Source of the DNA: Macrococcoides bohemicum
GTDB taxonomy: Bacteria; Bacillota; Bacilli; Staphylococcales; Staphylococcaceae
DNA: 64,000 nucleotides
Assembly: GCF_042658685.1 (NCBI RefSeq)
Contig: NZ_JBHSQY010000001.1
Direction: 5' to 3' (one strand)
The position numbers and the translations under genes were made by a program. This document shows positions 25,604-34,641 of this stretch, piece by piece (position 1 is the first letter of the stretch; every line of letters begins with the position of its first letter). The notes below the pieces were generated by a model. The model was not told the origin of the DNA and did no database searches. It saw only the letters and a program-made list of their open reading frames with translations.

Positions 25604-26200
25604 ATGAATATTTTTTATAACAAAGTTGTTGGAGATTATTTATTTATTACATTAGAACCAGTAGATGGACCATTTGAATATGTAACGAACGGTGACATCA
25701 TCACGATAAAAAAAGATGGCAAAGTCGTAGGGTATAATGTTAGTGGTGTTGAATCATTAGGATTAGATACGAATGGACAAGTGAAGTTAGATGAAAATTT
25801 AATGTCTAAAATTAATGACCTATTATTACAAAAAGGATTAGACGCACCATTAGAAGTAGATTTATCACCTAAGTTTGTTGTAGGTTATGTTGAAACATGT
25901 GAGAAACATCCTGATGCTGATAAATTAAATGTTACAACAGTTGATGTTGGCACTGAAAAATTACAGATTGTTTGTGGAGCAAAAAATATCGCACAAGGTC
26001 AGAAAGTTGTTGTCGCTAAAGTTGGTGCTGTAATGCCTAGCGGTATGCAGATTAAAGATGCTGAGCTACGTGGCGTACCTTCAAAAGGTATGATTTGTTC
26101 GGAACGTGAATTAGGATTAACAGATTCTGAAGAGAAAAAAGGTATTTTAGTTCTAGATGATTCGCGTGAGATTGGCGAAGACTTCTTTAAAGCAGAATAG
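25604..26200 (+). CDS. YtpR-type tRNA-binding (EMAP/PheT-like) protein
   Basis: The product is 198 residues. Residues 1-85 are a DUF4479-type domain; residues 90-195 are a tRNA_bind OB-fold, as seen in VVGYVETCEKHPDADKLNVTT, VCGAKNIAQGQKVVVA and LRGVPSKGMICSERELGL. This matches the N-terminal part of the phenylalanyl-tRNA synthetase beta subunit but without catalytic domains. Free-standing versions may bind tRNA or act in trans editing; the target is unknown. SftA follows by nine bases with overlapping translation signals. Confidence 0.88.
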   Translation: MNIFYNKVVGDYLFITLEPVDGPFEYVTNGDIITIKKDGKVVGYNVSGVESLGLDTNGQVKLDENLMSKINDLLLQKGLDAPLEVDLSPKFVVGYVETCEKHPDADKLNVTTVDVGTEKLQIVCGAKNIAQGQKVVVAKVGAVMPSGMQIKDAELRGVPSKGMICSERELGLTDSEEKKGILVLDDSREIGEDFFKAE

Positions 26201-26209
26201 GGTGATAAC

Positions 26210-29200
26210 ATGAGTTGGTTTGATAAACTATTTGGAGAATCATCAGAGAAAACAGAAGATACGCACGATCAAACACATGAAGACGATGTCTATCACAGAC
26301 CACGAGGGAAATTCAGATTTCCACTTAATATAGAAAATATTAAAACAGCAGAACATCATCGTACACTAGATAATGTTAATGAGACAAAGATTACAGATCA
26401 TAAGCATGAATATATCGAACCGGTTCAACCTCGTCGTGAAACAAATATTGCTCAAAATGAAAGTGTTAACACAGAAGAAATTAGAGCATCATTTTCCTCT
26501 GATTACGTTCCAAGACGTGAAAGAAGAAGAGGTAGAAATAGCGAACAGCAATCATTTCATACAAGACGCACTGAATCATTAAGTAATAATGAAGTTATTG
26601 ATCGTTATCAGCCTAAGACAAGATTAAACGATGCACCAAAGTATACTTCTTATCAACCTAAGAATAACCGAAGTAGTATTCATAAAACTAACAGTGCCCA
26701 GACATTCAGTGAGAAACAATATAGTGTGCATCAGCCTAAATTTAAAGCATCTTTAGTACCTTCAGCTGTCTATGGTACGAAGCCAAGAAAAGATCCGTCA
26801 TCTTTAAAGCAACCGATTCAACCGATACAGGGTAAGAAAACTGTAGCATCAAGACCTGCAAATCCGACACATCGCAAAGAAGATAATACAGTCAATATTG
26901 AGAATGTCTATGCCTCTCAAATTGTTGCTGAAATTAGGCGAGAACGTGAGAAAAAGTTACAGCGTAAAAAAGCGTTTGAACAAGAACGTGAACTCAAGAA
27001 ACTTCAGGAATTAGAAATATCATCGATGATGCGTGAAGATAAAAGTGATGTTGAATATGTTCATGCTGAACCGGAAACAACTGAATTTGACGAACGTGTA
27101 ACGATTATAGAGGAAGATGTTGTAGCACACGAACCCGTTATCAATCCTATTGATTTAACTGAAGACAGTGAAGAAGATATCATGGCAATAGATGTCAGTG
27201 AAATAGAAGAACATGAAATAGAAGAAAGTATTGATGAAACAGAAGCCATCACTATTTCTGAAGGAGAAAGATATACCTATTCTACAAAGACACCATTCAA
27301 TCCTGCTAATGCTGAGCGTTTAACAATTATTGAAGCAACAGAAGAAGAAAGTTATGAAGATGAAACTGCTGAAGATGGTAAAGAAGAAATTGCTGAAGTG
27401 AAAGAAGTAACACTTTTAGAGAGTGACGTTGAAACATTGGAACAAACATCAACAGAAGAAGAATTTTTAGATGAGAATGTGACGTTCGAACCCGTAGAAG
27501 AGCAACGGATTGAAATCGATGATGTTTCTTCTGAGATGATTGATGAAGATTTAGAATATAAAGAAGATGAATCTGAAGAAGTAACTTTCGAAACAACAGA
27601 TGTACATACAGCACACTCAAAATCTTTAGAACCGATACTTGAACCGGATTTCAAACAAACGTCAGAAGTCGATGAAGTAGTTTCTGAAGCTGAAGCAGTT
27701 GATGAAGGTTCTTTAGAACCCGTTATTCCGTTTATTGAAACAGAAGAAGATACCGAAGCATTCGTTGAATTAGATGCTACTGAAGAAACAGACGTAATTG
27801 TTGAATTGGATACTACAAAAGCGCATGCATCATTTGAACCTGTTCTTATTCCTGAAAATACAGAAGAAGTGACTCAACCTGAGTTAACAATTGATGATAG
27901 TGATCAATTAGATGAAACAAATGAAGCAGAACAAAGCGTTGTAACAGGTAATATCAATCAGCATTTATCTTCAGGACATTACGTTCAAATTGAAAATAAT
28001 GAGATTAAAGTAAACATTCGTGATCATCAGCCGCACGCCGTTATCTCATCAGCTCAACAACCTAAAAAGAAAGTGTCACCATTCAATGTCGTCATGACAC
28101 CAAGTGATAAACGTCGTTTACTGGATAAAAAACGACAAGCTGATTATTCTCCTGCAGTTGATATTCAGCAGTCATTTGAACAGCAGGGTACGACAGAGGG
28201 AAATATCGTTCAGGAAGATCATAACGTAGTCGAAGAAGTAAAAGAAATAGTAGAAGTAGATAAAGATATTGAAACAGTAAAAGAAGAAAATATATCAACT
28301 ACTGTAATTGCATCACAACCTCAATCTAACCAGATTGTGAGCAACAACGGTTACCCGATGAAAAAAGAACCGACGAAACGTATCGGTCCAAAATATTTGT
28401 TACCACCGGTTTCTCTATTAAATCCTGAAGATAAGGTAGAACGCGATGAAATGTGGGTTGAAGAACATAAAGCACAGCTGGATGATGCTTTCTATCACTT
28501 TAATGTTCCGGCAAAGGTTGAAAATGTTGTCGTCGGTCCATCCGTTACACGATTTGAACTGTCAGTAGAAAAAGGTGTTAAAGTTTCTCGCATTACAAAT
28601 TTACAGGATGATATTAAGATGGCACTTGCTGCTAAAGATATTCGTATTGAAGCACCGATTCCAGGCACTTCACTTGTAGGTGTAGAAGTACCTAACGTTG
28701 AAACGCGTAATGTAAATTTAAGCGAAGTTTTATTCAGTAAGAAGATGAAATTTGCGGAGAGCAAACTTACAGTAGCACTTGGTGCTCGTATTAATAACGA
28801 GCCTATGATTATGGATCTTGCTAAGATGCCGCACGGTTTAATCGCTGGTGCTACCGGTTCTGGTAAATCTGTCTGTATCAATTCGATATTAGTTTCGTTA
28901 TTATATAGAAATAATCCGAATGAGCTTAAATTGTTATTAATCGATCCGAAGATGGTAGAACTTGCGCCGTATAATGACTTACCACACTTAATTGCTCCTG
29001 TTATAACAGATGTGAAGGCTGCGACAGAAAGTTTAAAATGGGTCGTTGAAGAGATGGAACGTCGCTACAAAATATTTGCAGATATTCATGTTCGTAATAT
29101 TACAGCTTATAATCAGAAGGTAAGTTATGTAGAGCGTTTACCGAAGATTGTCATCGTAATCGATGAGTTAGCGGATTTAATGATGATGTCTCCGCAAGAT

Positions 29201-29776
29201 GTAGAACATGCTATCGCACGTATTGCACAGAAAGCACGTGCTGCGGGTATTCATATGATTCTAGCAACACAACGCCCTTCAGTAAATGTAATAACAGGAC
29301 TGATTAAAGCAAATGTTCCTACGCGAATTGCCTTTATGGTTTCTTCAGCAGTCGACTCAAGAACGATAATTGATAGTGGCGGAGCCGAAAAGCTTTTAGG
29401 AAACGGTGATATGTTGTATCTTGGTAATGGAATGAATAAACCAATTCGAATTCAAGGTAACTTTGTTTCAGATGAAGAGATTGATGCGGTTGTTCAATAT
29501 GTCAAGACGCAAGGTGAACCGAATTATTTATTTCAGGAAAAAGAATTGCTGAAGAAAGTTTCGGAAGCACCTAAAGATGAATTATTTAATGAAATTTGTG
29601 ATTTTATGATTGATGAAGGTCATATTTCAACATCTCAAATTCAACGTAGATTCCAGATTGGTTATAATCGTGCTGCACGTATTATTGATCAGCTAGAAGA
29701 AATGGGCTACGTCAGCGGTCAGAACGGCTCTAAACCAAGAGCAGTATTAATAACGGAAAAACAAGCAGAATATTAG
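26210..29776 (+). CDS. sftA: Soluble FtsK/SpoIIIE-family DNA translocase (SftA/YtpT type)
   Basis: The product is 1188 residues. Residues 1-250 are basic and polar, and residues 265-600 form a strongly acidic Glu/Asp/Thr linker. No membrane segments are visible, unlike SpoIIIE. The motor spans about 735-1110, with Walker A GATGSGKS at 880-887 and Walker B Asp985 (VIVIDELADLMMM). The C-terminal gamma winged helix (about 1122-1185, ISTSQIQRRFQIGYNRAARI) reads DNA polarity signals. By position it is the orthologue of B. subtilis SftA, which clears chromosomal DNA from the division septum; staphylococcal annotation often calls it FtsK. Confidence 0.92.
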   Translation: MSWFDKLFGESSEKTEDTHDQTHEDDVYHRPRGKFRFPLNIENIKTAEHHRTLDNVNETKITDHKHEYIEPVQPRRETNIAQNESVNTEEIRASFSSDYVPRRERRRGRNSEQQSFHTRRTESLSNNEVIDRYQPKTRLNDAPKYTSYQPKNNRSSIHKTNSAQTFSEKQYSVHQPKFKASLVPSAVYGTKPRKDPSSLKQPIQPIQGKKTVASRPANPTHRKEDNTVNIENVYASQIVAEIRREREKKLQRKKAFEQERELKKLQELEISSMMREDKSDVEYVHAEPETTEFDERVTIIEEDVVAHEPVINPIDLTEDSEEDIMAIDVSEIEEHEIEESIDETEAITISEGERYTYSTKTPFNPANAERLTIIEATEEESYEDETAEDGKEEIAEVKEVTLLESDVETLEQTSTEEEFLDENVTFEPVEEQRIEIDDVSSEMIDEDLEYKEDESEEVTFETTDVHTAHSKSLEPILEPDFKQTSEVDEVVSEAEAVDEGSLEPVIPFIETEEDTEAFVELDATEETDVIVELDTTKAHASFEPVLIPENTEEVTQPELTIDDSDQLDETNEAEQSVVTGNINQHLSSGHYVQIENNEIKVNIRDHQPHAVISSAQQPKKKVSPFNVVMTPSDKRRLLDKKRQADYSPAVDIQQSFEQQGTTEGNIVQEDHNVVEEVKEIVEVDKDIETVKEENISTTVIASQPQSNQIVSNNGYPMKKEPTKRIGPKYLLPPVSLLNPEDKVERDEMWVEEHKAQLDDAFYHFNVPAKVENVVVGPSVTRFELSVEKGVKVSRITNLQDDIKMALAAKDIRIEAPIPGTSLVGVEVPNVETRNVNLSEVLFSKKMKFAESKLTVALGARINNEPMIMDLAKMPHGLIAGATGSGKSVCINSILVSLLYRNNPNELKLLLIDPKMVELAPYNDLPHLIAPVITDVKAATESLKWVVEEMERRYKIFADIHVRNITAYNQKVSYVERLPKIVIVIDELADLMMMSPQDVEHAIARIAQKARAAGIHMILATQRPSVNVITGLIKANVPTRIAFMVSSAVDSRTIIDSGGAEKLLGNGDMLYLGNGMNKPIRIQGNFVSDEEIDAVVQYVKTQGEPNYLFQEKELLKKVSEAPKDELFNEICDFMIDEGHISTSQIQRRFQIGYNRAARIIDQLEEMGYVSGQNGSKPRAVLITEKQAEY

Positions 29777-29787
29777 GAGATGAGCAC

Positions 29788-31083
29788 ATGACTTTATATC
29801 ATTTCGTTGGTATTAAGGGTTCAGGAATGAGTGCATTAGCACACATCTTATTCGATATGGGTGAACAGGTTCAAGGTTCAGATATTGAAAAGGAATTTTT
29901 TACTGAGATTGGTTTGCGTGATAAAGGGATTACAATCCTTCCATTCAATGCAGATAATATTAAAGAAGGTATGACAGTAATTGCCGGGAATGCATTTCCT
30001 GACAATCACGAAGAAATTGTTCGTGCGAATGACTTAGGTTTAGAGGTCATCCGTTACCATAAATTTTTAGGTGACTTTATGAGCCGTTACATTTCTGTGG
30101 CAGTTACAGGTGCCCATGGAAAGACGAGTACAACAGGTCTTTTATCGCATGTGATGAATGGAGATAAAAAAACATCATTCTTAATTGGTGATGGTACTGG
30201 TATGGGTATGCCAGGCAGTGAATACTTTGCTTTTGAAGCTTGTGAGTATCGTCGTCACTTCTTAAGTTATTCACCTGACTATGCGATAATTACGAATGTA
30301 GATTTCGATCATCCGGATTACTTTAAATCTTTAGAAGACGTGTTCAGTGCATTCCAGGAAATGTCTTATAAAGTGAAGAAAGCGATTGTGGCATGTGGAG
30401 ATGATGAAAATCTTAAAGGATTAAAAGCAGATGTTCCAATTTATTATTATGGATTAGCTGAGGGTAACAAAGTCACTGCTAAAAATGTAGAATCTGTTGA
30501 TAATGGAACAACATTTGATGTGTATATCGATGGTGAGTTTATTGATCATTTCAAAACGCCGATGTTTGGTAATCATCAAGTGCTAAATGCCTTGGCAGTA
30601 ATTACAATTTGTTATCTTGAAGATTTAGATATGGCTGCAATTAAAGATGCATTAGCTACTTTTGGCGGTGTGAAACGTCGTTTTAGTGAAAAGAAATTTG
30701 GGGCACAAATCTTAATTGATGACTATGCGCATCATCCAACTGAAATTAAAGCAACATTAGAATCTGCATCAAAAAAATATCCGAATAAAGAGATTGTAGC
30801 AGTTTTCCAACCGCATACTTTTTCAAGAACGAGTGCATTCTTACAGGAATTTGCCGATAGTTTAAAAGTAGCTGATAAGACTTATTTGTGTGATATATTC
30901 GGTTCTGCCAGAGAATCATCTGGAGAACTTTCAATTAAGGATTTGCAAACTTTAATTCCTGATGCTGAACTCATCAGTGAAGCGTCAGTTTCTCAATTGA
31001 AAGCGCATGAAAATAGCGTTATTATATTTATGGGTGCTGGCGATATTCAAAAAGTTCAGAAATCTTATGAAAATCTTATATAA
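29788..31083 (+). CDS. murC: UDP-N-acetylmuramate--L-alanine ligase
   Basis: The product is 431 residues. The N-terminal UDP-binding loop is GIKGSGMSALA, and the ATP P-loop GAHGKTST lies at residues 108-115. The Mur-ligase segments NVDFDHPDY, the Lys/His region and DDYAHHPTEI are all present. MurC adds L-alanine to UDP-MurNAc, the first peptide step of peptidoglycan synthesis. It follows sftA by 11 bases with ribosome binding site AGGAG. It ends the cluster; a sigma-B-type promoter for the next genes begins 16 bases later. Confidence 0.97.
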   Translation: MTLYHFVGIKGSGMSALAHILFDMGEQVQGSDIEKEFFTEIGLRDKGITILPFNADNIKEGMTVIAGNAFPDNHEEIVRANDLGLEVIRYHKFLGDFMSRYISVAVTGAHGKTSTTGLLSHVMNGDKKTSFLIGDGTGMGMPGSEYFAFEACEYRRHFLSYSPDYAIITNVDFDHPDYFKSLEDVFSAFQEMSYKVKKAIVACGDDENLKGLKADVPIYYYGLAEGNKVTAKNVESVDNGTTFDVYIDGEFIDHFKTPMFGNHQVLNALAVITICYLEDLDMAAIKDALATFGGVKRRFSEKKFGAQILIDDYAHHPTEIKATLESASKKYPNKEIVAVFQPHTFSRTSAFLQEFADSLKVADKTYLCDIFGSARESSGELSIKDLQTLIPDAELISEASVSQLKAHENSVIIFMGAGDIQKVQKSYENLI

Positions 31084-31098
31084 CGTTACACAAAGTAT

Positions 31099-31123
31099 GT
31101 TTAAGCTTTATTCAGCAGGGTAT
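31099..31123 (+). promoter_or_regulatory. Sigma-B-type promoter of ytxG-ytxH
   Basis: GTTTAA (31099-31104) and GGGTAT (31118-31123) with a 13-base spacer match the sigma-B consensus perfectly. The ytxG start lies 43 bases downstream. B. subtilis ytxGHJ is also sigma-B dependent. Confidence 0.88.
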
Positions 31124-31165
31124 TTGACTAAATAACAAGAGTTATAAATAATAGGAGGCGTTTTT

Positions 31166-31708
31166 ATGGAATGGATTTTACCAATCGCAGGATTAATCGC
31201 TGCAATTGCATTTTTAGTATTATGTATCTTCTTAGGATTGACTTTAATGTCAGTTAAGAAGAATTTAGACCATGTTGCTAAAACACTTGATGGTGTTGAG
31301 GGACAAATTCAAGGTATTACACGTGAATCAACAGATTTATTACACAAAACAAATCGTTTAGCTGAAGATGTTCAGTTTAAAGCTCAAAAATTAAATACAG
31401 TTGTTGATGCAGTAACTGGTATTGGTTCAACTGTTCAAAACTTAAACAGTTCAGTGGATAATGTGACTTCTTCAATTACTCACAATATCTCACAAAACGA
31501 AGACAAAATTTCTCAAGTTGTCCAATGGTCAAACGTAGCTATGGAAGTAGCTGACAAATGGCAAATGAGAAAACAACGTCGTAATTCAGTAAACTTTGCT
31601 GATACAACACCGAATTACGAGAACCATGTAAACCAGAACAATTTTAATGAAACACACACAAAAGGTGATCATTTAGACCAAGATAAAATCAATGCTGGTT
31701 TAAAATAA
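31166..31708 (+). CDS. YtxG-like DUF948 general stress protein
   Basis: The product is 180 residues. One N-terminal membrane segment (about residues 4-29) is followed by a long coiled-coil-like region with heptads of small and hydrophobic residues (VKKNLDHVAKTLDGVEGQI onward). This is the DUF948 layout. A perfect sigma-B-type promoter precedes it. The tail beyond residue 135 is polar and basic, then acidic. The molecular function is unknown. A hairpin terminator follows, so ytxH may be expressed partly by readthrough. Confidence 0.85.
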   Translation: MEWILPIAGLIAAIAFLVLCIFLGLTLMSVKKNLDHVAKTLDGVEGQIQGITRESTDLLHKTNRLAEDVQFKAQKLNTVVDAVTGIGSTVQNLNSSVDNVTSSITHNISQNEDKISQVVQWSNVAMEVADKWQMRKQRRNSVNFADTTPNYENHVNQNNFNETHTKGDHLDQDKINAGLK

Positions 31709-31718
31709 TCAATAATTG

Positions 31719-31750
31719 GGAATGTACATATTGTACATTCCTTTATTTTT
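31719..31750 (+). terminator. Hairpin terminator between ytxG and ytxH
   Basis: Arms GGAATGTACA (31719-31728) and TGTACATTCC (31732-31741) are followed by TTTATTTTTT. It may be leaky, as no clear promoter for ytxH follows. Confidence 0.8.
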
Positions 31751-31805
31751 TGAATAAAATAAGGATTAAAGCATCAAAATCAATATACTAACGGGGGCGT
31801 TAAAA

Positions 31806-32345
31806 TTGGCAAATACTTATAATAGAGACTTACATACACATACAGTAAAAGAATATAAAGTTCAAAATGATACAACAGCACGTGACTTTTCAATCGGATT
31901 AACTGCGGGATTAGTTGTCGGCTCGTTTCTTGGTTTACTTGTAGCACCGAAAGCAGGTAAAGATTTACAACAGGATTTAAGTCAAAAGTCAGAAAGTTTA
32001 AAAGCGAAATCAGTAGATCATTACAATAAACAAATTGAAAATGCACAAGGTTTCAAAGAAAAATCAAATGCATTTGCTGCAAAGTTAACAGAAAAAACGG
32101 CAGAATTAAAAGAGAAAGCGGCGCAAAAATTAAATAATGGTGATAAAGATAATCATGTGACGTTTAATGAATTAGAGCGACAAAAACAAGCGATTAAATC
32201 GGAAGTAAATGATGATTCATTAGCACAACCGATTGCAATTGTAGATAAAGAATTAGATACACCGATTAAAGATGAAGCTTTAGCAGAACGTGAACAAACA
32301 ATAAAAACAGCTAAAGATGCTGACAATAAAGTAAGAAACAAATAA
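31806..32345 (+). CDS. YtxH-family stress protein
   Basis: The product is 179 residues with a TTG start at 31806, preceded by GGGGGC. The conserved YtxH glycine-rich hydrophobic segment (IGLTAGLVVGSFLGLLVAPKAGKDL, about residues 33-57) is followed by Lys/Glu/Ala-rich helices. The order ytxG-ytxH-aroA-ccpA is that of Bacillus without ytxJ. Its role is unknown beyond membership of the general stress group. It shares domain layout with the protein at 13471. Confidence 0.82.
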   Translation: MANTYNRDLHTHTVKEYKVQNDTTARDFSIGLTAGLVVGSFLGLLVAPKAGKDLQQDLSQKSESLKAKSVDHYNKQIENAQGFKEKSNAFAAKLTEKTAELKEKAAQKLNNGDKDNHVTFNELERQKQAIKSEVNDDSLAQPIAIVDKELDTPIKDEALAEREQTIKTAKDADNKVRNK

Positions 32346-32370
32346 TATACAATTTTTTTTGGATTATGAT

Positions 32371-32402
32371 AAAATAGTAGGCTGACGGTCTACTATTTTT
32401 TG
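32371..32402 (+). terminator. Terminator after ytxH
   Basis: Arms AAAATAGTAG (32371-32380) and CTACTATTTT (32390-32399), with a nine-base loop, end in T. Confidence 0.85.
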
Positions 32403-32427
32403 AATTTATATAAAAGAGGTTATAGCG

Positions 32428-33498
32428 ATGGATGAATTGAATCATTTACGAGAAAGAATAGAAGCAATTAATATTGAAATCTTAAAGTTACTGAGCGAAC
32501 GCGGTGAAATCGCTAAACAAATAGGTGAAGAAAAGCGTAAACAAGGAACTGCAATTTATGATCCTGAACGTGAAAAAGAAATGATTAACATGTTACTGGA
32601 TAAAAACGATGGACCATTTGATGATAATGTGATCAAGCAGTTGTTTAAAGAAATTTTTAAAGCATCGACAGAATTACAAAAATCAAATAGTGAAAAGCAT
32701 CTTTTGGTATCACGTAAATTAAAACCAGAAGATACGATTGTTTCTTTTGATAATGGGGCGATTATTGGTGACGGTAATAAGTCATTTGTATTTGGTCCAT
32801 GTTCAGTAGAATCTATTGAACAGGTGGATGCAGTTGCGAAAAATTTACATCAAAAAGGTGAGAAATTTATTAGAGGCGGTGCATTTAAACCAAGAACTTC
32901 TCCTTATGACTTCCAGGGACTAGGTGTTGAAGGTCTAAAGGTATTAGGTGAAATGAAAAAACGCTATGACTTAAATGTTGTAAGTGAAATTGTTAATCCA
33001 AACCATTTTGATCTTGCTGATCCATATGTGGATGTATTTCAGATTGGTGCACGTAATATGCAGAATTTCGAATTGTTAAAAGAAGCGGGAAAAACAAATA
33101 AACCGATTCTTTTAAAACGAGGATTAAGTGCTACAATTGAGGAGTTTATCTATGCTGCTGAATATATTTATGCCAATGGGAATAGTAAGATAGTACTTTG
33201 TGAACGAGGTATTAGAACGTACGAGAAAGCTACTCGTAATACACTAGATATATCTGCTGTACCAATTCTTAAACAAGGTACGCATCTGCCTGTATTGGTA
33301 GATGTGACGCATTCAACGGGCCGTAAAGATATTATGTTACCTGTCGCACGTGCAGCTTTAGCAGTTGGAGCAGATGGTGTGATGGCAGAAGTACATCCTG
33401 ATCCATCTGTTGCCTTAAGTGATGCAGGTCAACAAATGGACCTTAACGAATTTGAAACTTTCTATCAGGAAATTACAAAGGCAGCACGAAATTATTAA
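32428..33498 (+). CDS. aroA: Bifunctional chorismate mutase / DAHP synthase
   Basis: The product is 356 residues. Residues 1-85 are an AroQ-type chorismate mutase (LNHLRERIEAINIEILKLLSERGEIA and the Arg/Lys set that binds chorismate). The rest is a type I-beta DAHP synthase with FVFGPCSVES, GGAFKPRTSPYDFQG and DVTHSTGRKD. The enzyme joins phosphoenolpyruvate and erythrose 4-phosphate to start the shikimate pathway, and the mutase part senses chorismate or prephenate for feedback control. The symbol follows B. subtilis usage and is not the EPSP synthase. The 85-bp gap to ccpA holds only the ccpA leader. Confidence 0.95.
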   Translation: MDELNHLRERIEAINIEILKLLSERGEIAKQIGEEKRKQGTAIYDPEREKEMINMLLDKNDGPFDDNVIKQLFKEIFKASTELQKSNSEKHLLVSRKLKPEDTIVSFDNGAIIGDGNKSFVFGPCSVESIEQVDAVAKNLHQKGEKFIRGGAFKPRTSPYDFQGLGVEGLKVLGEMKKRYDLNVVSEIVNPNHFDLADPYVDVFQIGARNMQNFELLKEAGKTNKPILLKRGLSATIEEFIYAAEYIYANGNSKIVLCERGIRTYEKATRNTLDISAVPILKQGTHLPVLVDVTHSTGRKDIMLPVARAALAVGADGVMAEVHPDPSVALSDAGQQMDLNEFETFYQEITKAARNY

Positions 33499-33583
33499 CA
33501 ATTTGTGAATTTGCTAACTTTAAAAATGAAAAAGTTATGAAAACGTGTTAGAATAATAAATAAAACGGTTACAGGAGGATATA

Positions 33584-34573
33584 ATGACAGTTACAATATA
33601 TGATGTTGCTCGCGAAGCAAAAGTTTCGATGGCAACTGTCTCTCGTGTGGTGAATGGCAATCCAAACGTGAAACCAGCGACAAGAGATAGAGTCAATGAA
33701 GTAATTAAAAGATTAAACTATAGACCGAATGCAGTTGCACGTGGTCTGGCAAGTAAAAAAACTACGACAGTTGGTGTTATCATTCCTGATATTTCAAATG
33801 TTTATTATTCTGAATTAGCACGTGGATTAGAAGATATTGCAACGATGTATAAATATCAGACAATCATTTCAAACTCAGATAACGATGCACAAAAAGAACA
33901 GGAAATCTTCAACAATTTATTATCTAAACAAGTTGATGGTATTATTTTCTTAGGCGGTACTTTATCTAAAGAAACGACAAATATTATTAAAACATCTTCT
34001 GTACCAGTCGTTGTATCAGGTACACATGACCTGGATGCAAGTTTACCGGCAGTAAATATAGATTATGTTAATGCAAGTAAGGAAATTACTGAGAAGTTCG
34101 TTCAAGATGGTGTGAAGAAGTTTGCTTTCGTAGGTGGAGGTTACTCAGAGAAAGCGCAAATCGATATATTAGAAGGTATGAAGTCTGTACTTTCAGCAAA
34201 TAATATTAAGCTTGACGATGCATCTGTTTACATCGGACAAGAACAATATTTAGATGGCGAGAAGGCGTATGAAGCAATTAAATCTCAAAACCCTGAAGTA
34301 ATCATGTGTATCAGTGATGAACAGGCAATCGGCATTGTTCATGCAGTACAAGATGATGGTAAAGATATACCAAATGAATTACAGGTGATTAGTTTCAACA
34401 ATACACGTTTAGTTAAGATGGTACGTCCAAAATTATCAAGTGTGATGCAACCACTTTATGATATCGGTGCTGTTGGCATGCGACTACTTACTAAATATAT
34501 GAACGATGAACAAATTGAAGAATCAAAAGTAACATTACCTTACAGTATCGTCTATAGAGGTACTACAAAATAG
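33584..34573 (+). CDS. ccpA: Catabolite control protein A
   Basis: The product is 329 residues, a LacI/GalR regulator. The helix-turn-helix and hinge cover residues 1-60 (TIYDVAREAKVSMATVSRVVNGN, then NYRPNAVARGLASKKT). The periplasmic-binding-like core binds the HPr-Ser46-P corepressor. It recognises cre sites of the TGWAANCGNTNWCA type; four candidates occur in this window (acsA, fhs, hutH and gltT). The ribosome binding site is ACAGGAGG. It sits between the DAHP synthase and acuC, as in staphylococci. Confidence 0.97.
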   Translation: MTVTIYDVAREAKVSMATVSRVVNGNPNVKPATRDRVNEVIKRLNYRPNAVARGLASKKTTTVGVIIPDISNVYYSELARGLEDIATMYKYQTIISNSDNDAQKEQEIFNNLLSKQVDGIIFLGGTLSKETTNIIKTSSVPVVVSGTHDLDASLPAVNIDYVNASKEITEKFVQDGVKKFAFVGGGYSEKAQIDILEGMKSVLSANNIKLDDASVYIGQEQYLDGEKAYEAIKSQNPEVIMCISDEQAIGIVHAVQDDGKDIPNELQVISFNNTRLVKMVRPKLSSVMQPLYDIGAVGMRLLTKYMNDEQIEESKVTLPYSIVYRGTTK

Positions 34574-34617
34574 AAATAAGCGATTAAACTGATTCAGTTT
34601 AATCGCTTATTTTTTTA
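34574..34617. terminator. Bidirectional terminator between ccpA and acuC
   Basis: Perfect 18-bp arms (34574-34591 and 34595-34612) with loop ATT have A/T runs outside. It begins directly after the ccpA stop codon. Confidence 0.95.
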
Positions 34618-34641
34618 TGAATAATATGATATTTATTTTGT

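Noticed and set aside
27327..27654. Long minus-strand frames inside sftA.
   Set aside because: They mirror the Glu/Asp-rich linker (giving Leu- or Ser-rich shadows) and have no start signals.
33530..33580. cre-like sequences in the ccpA leader (TGAAAACGTG... and AAAACGGTTACA).
   Set aside because: Each fails at two or more fixed positions of the cre consensus, so autoregulation is not supported.
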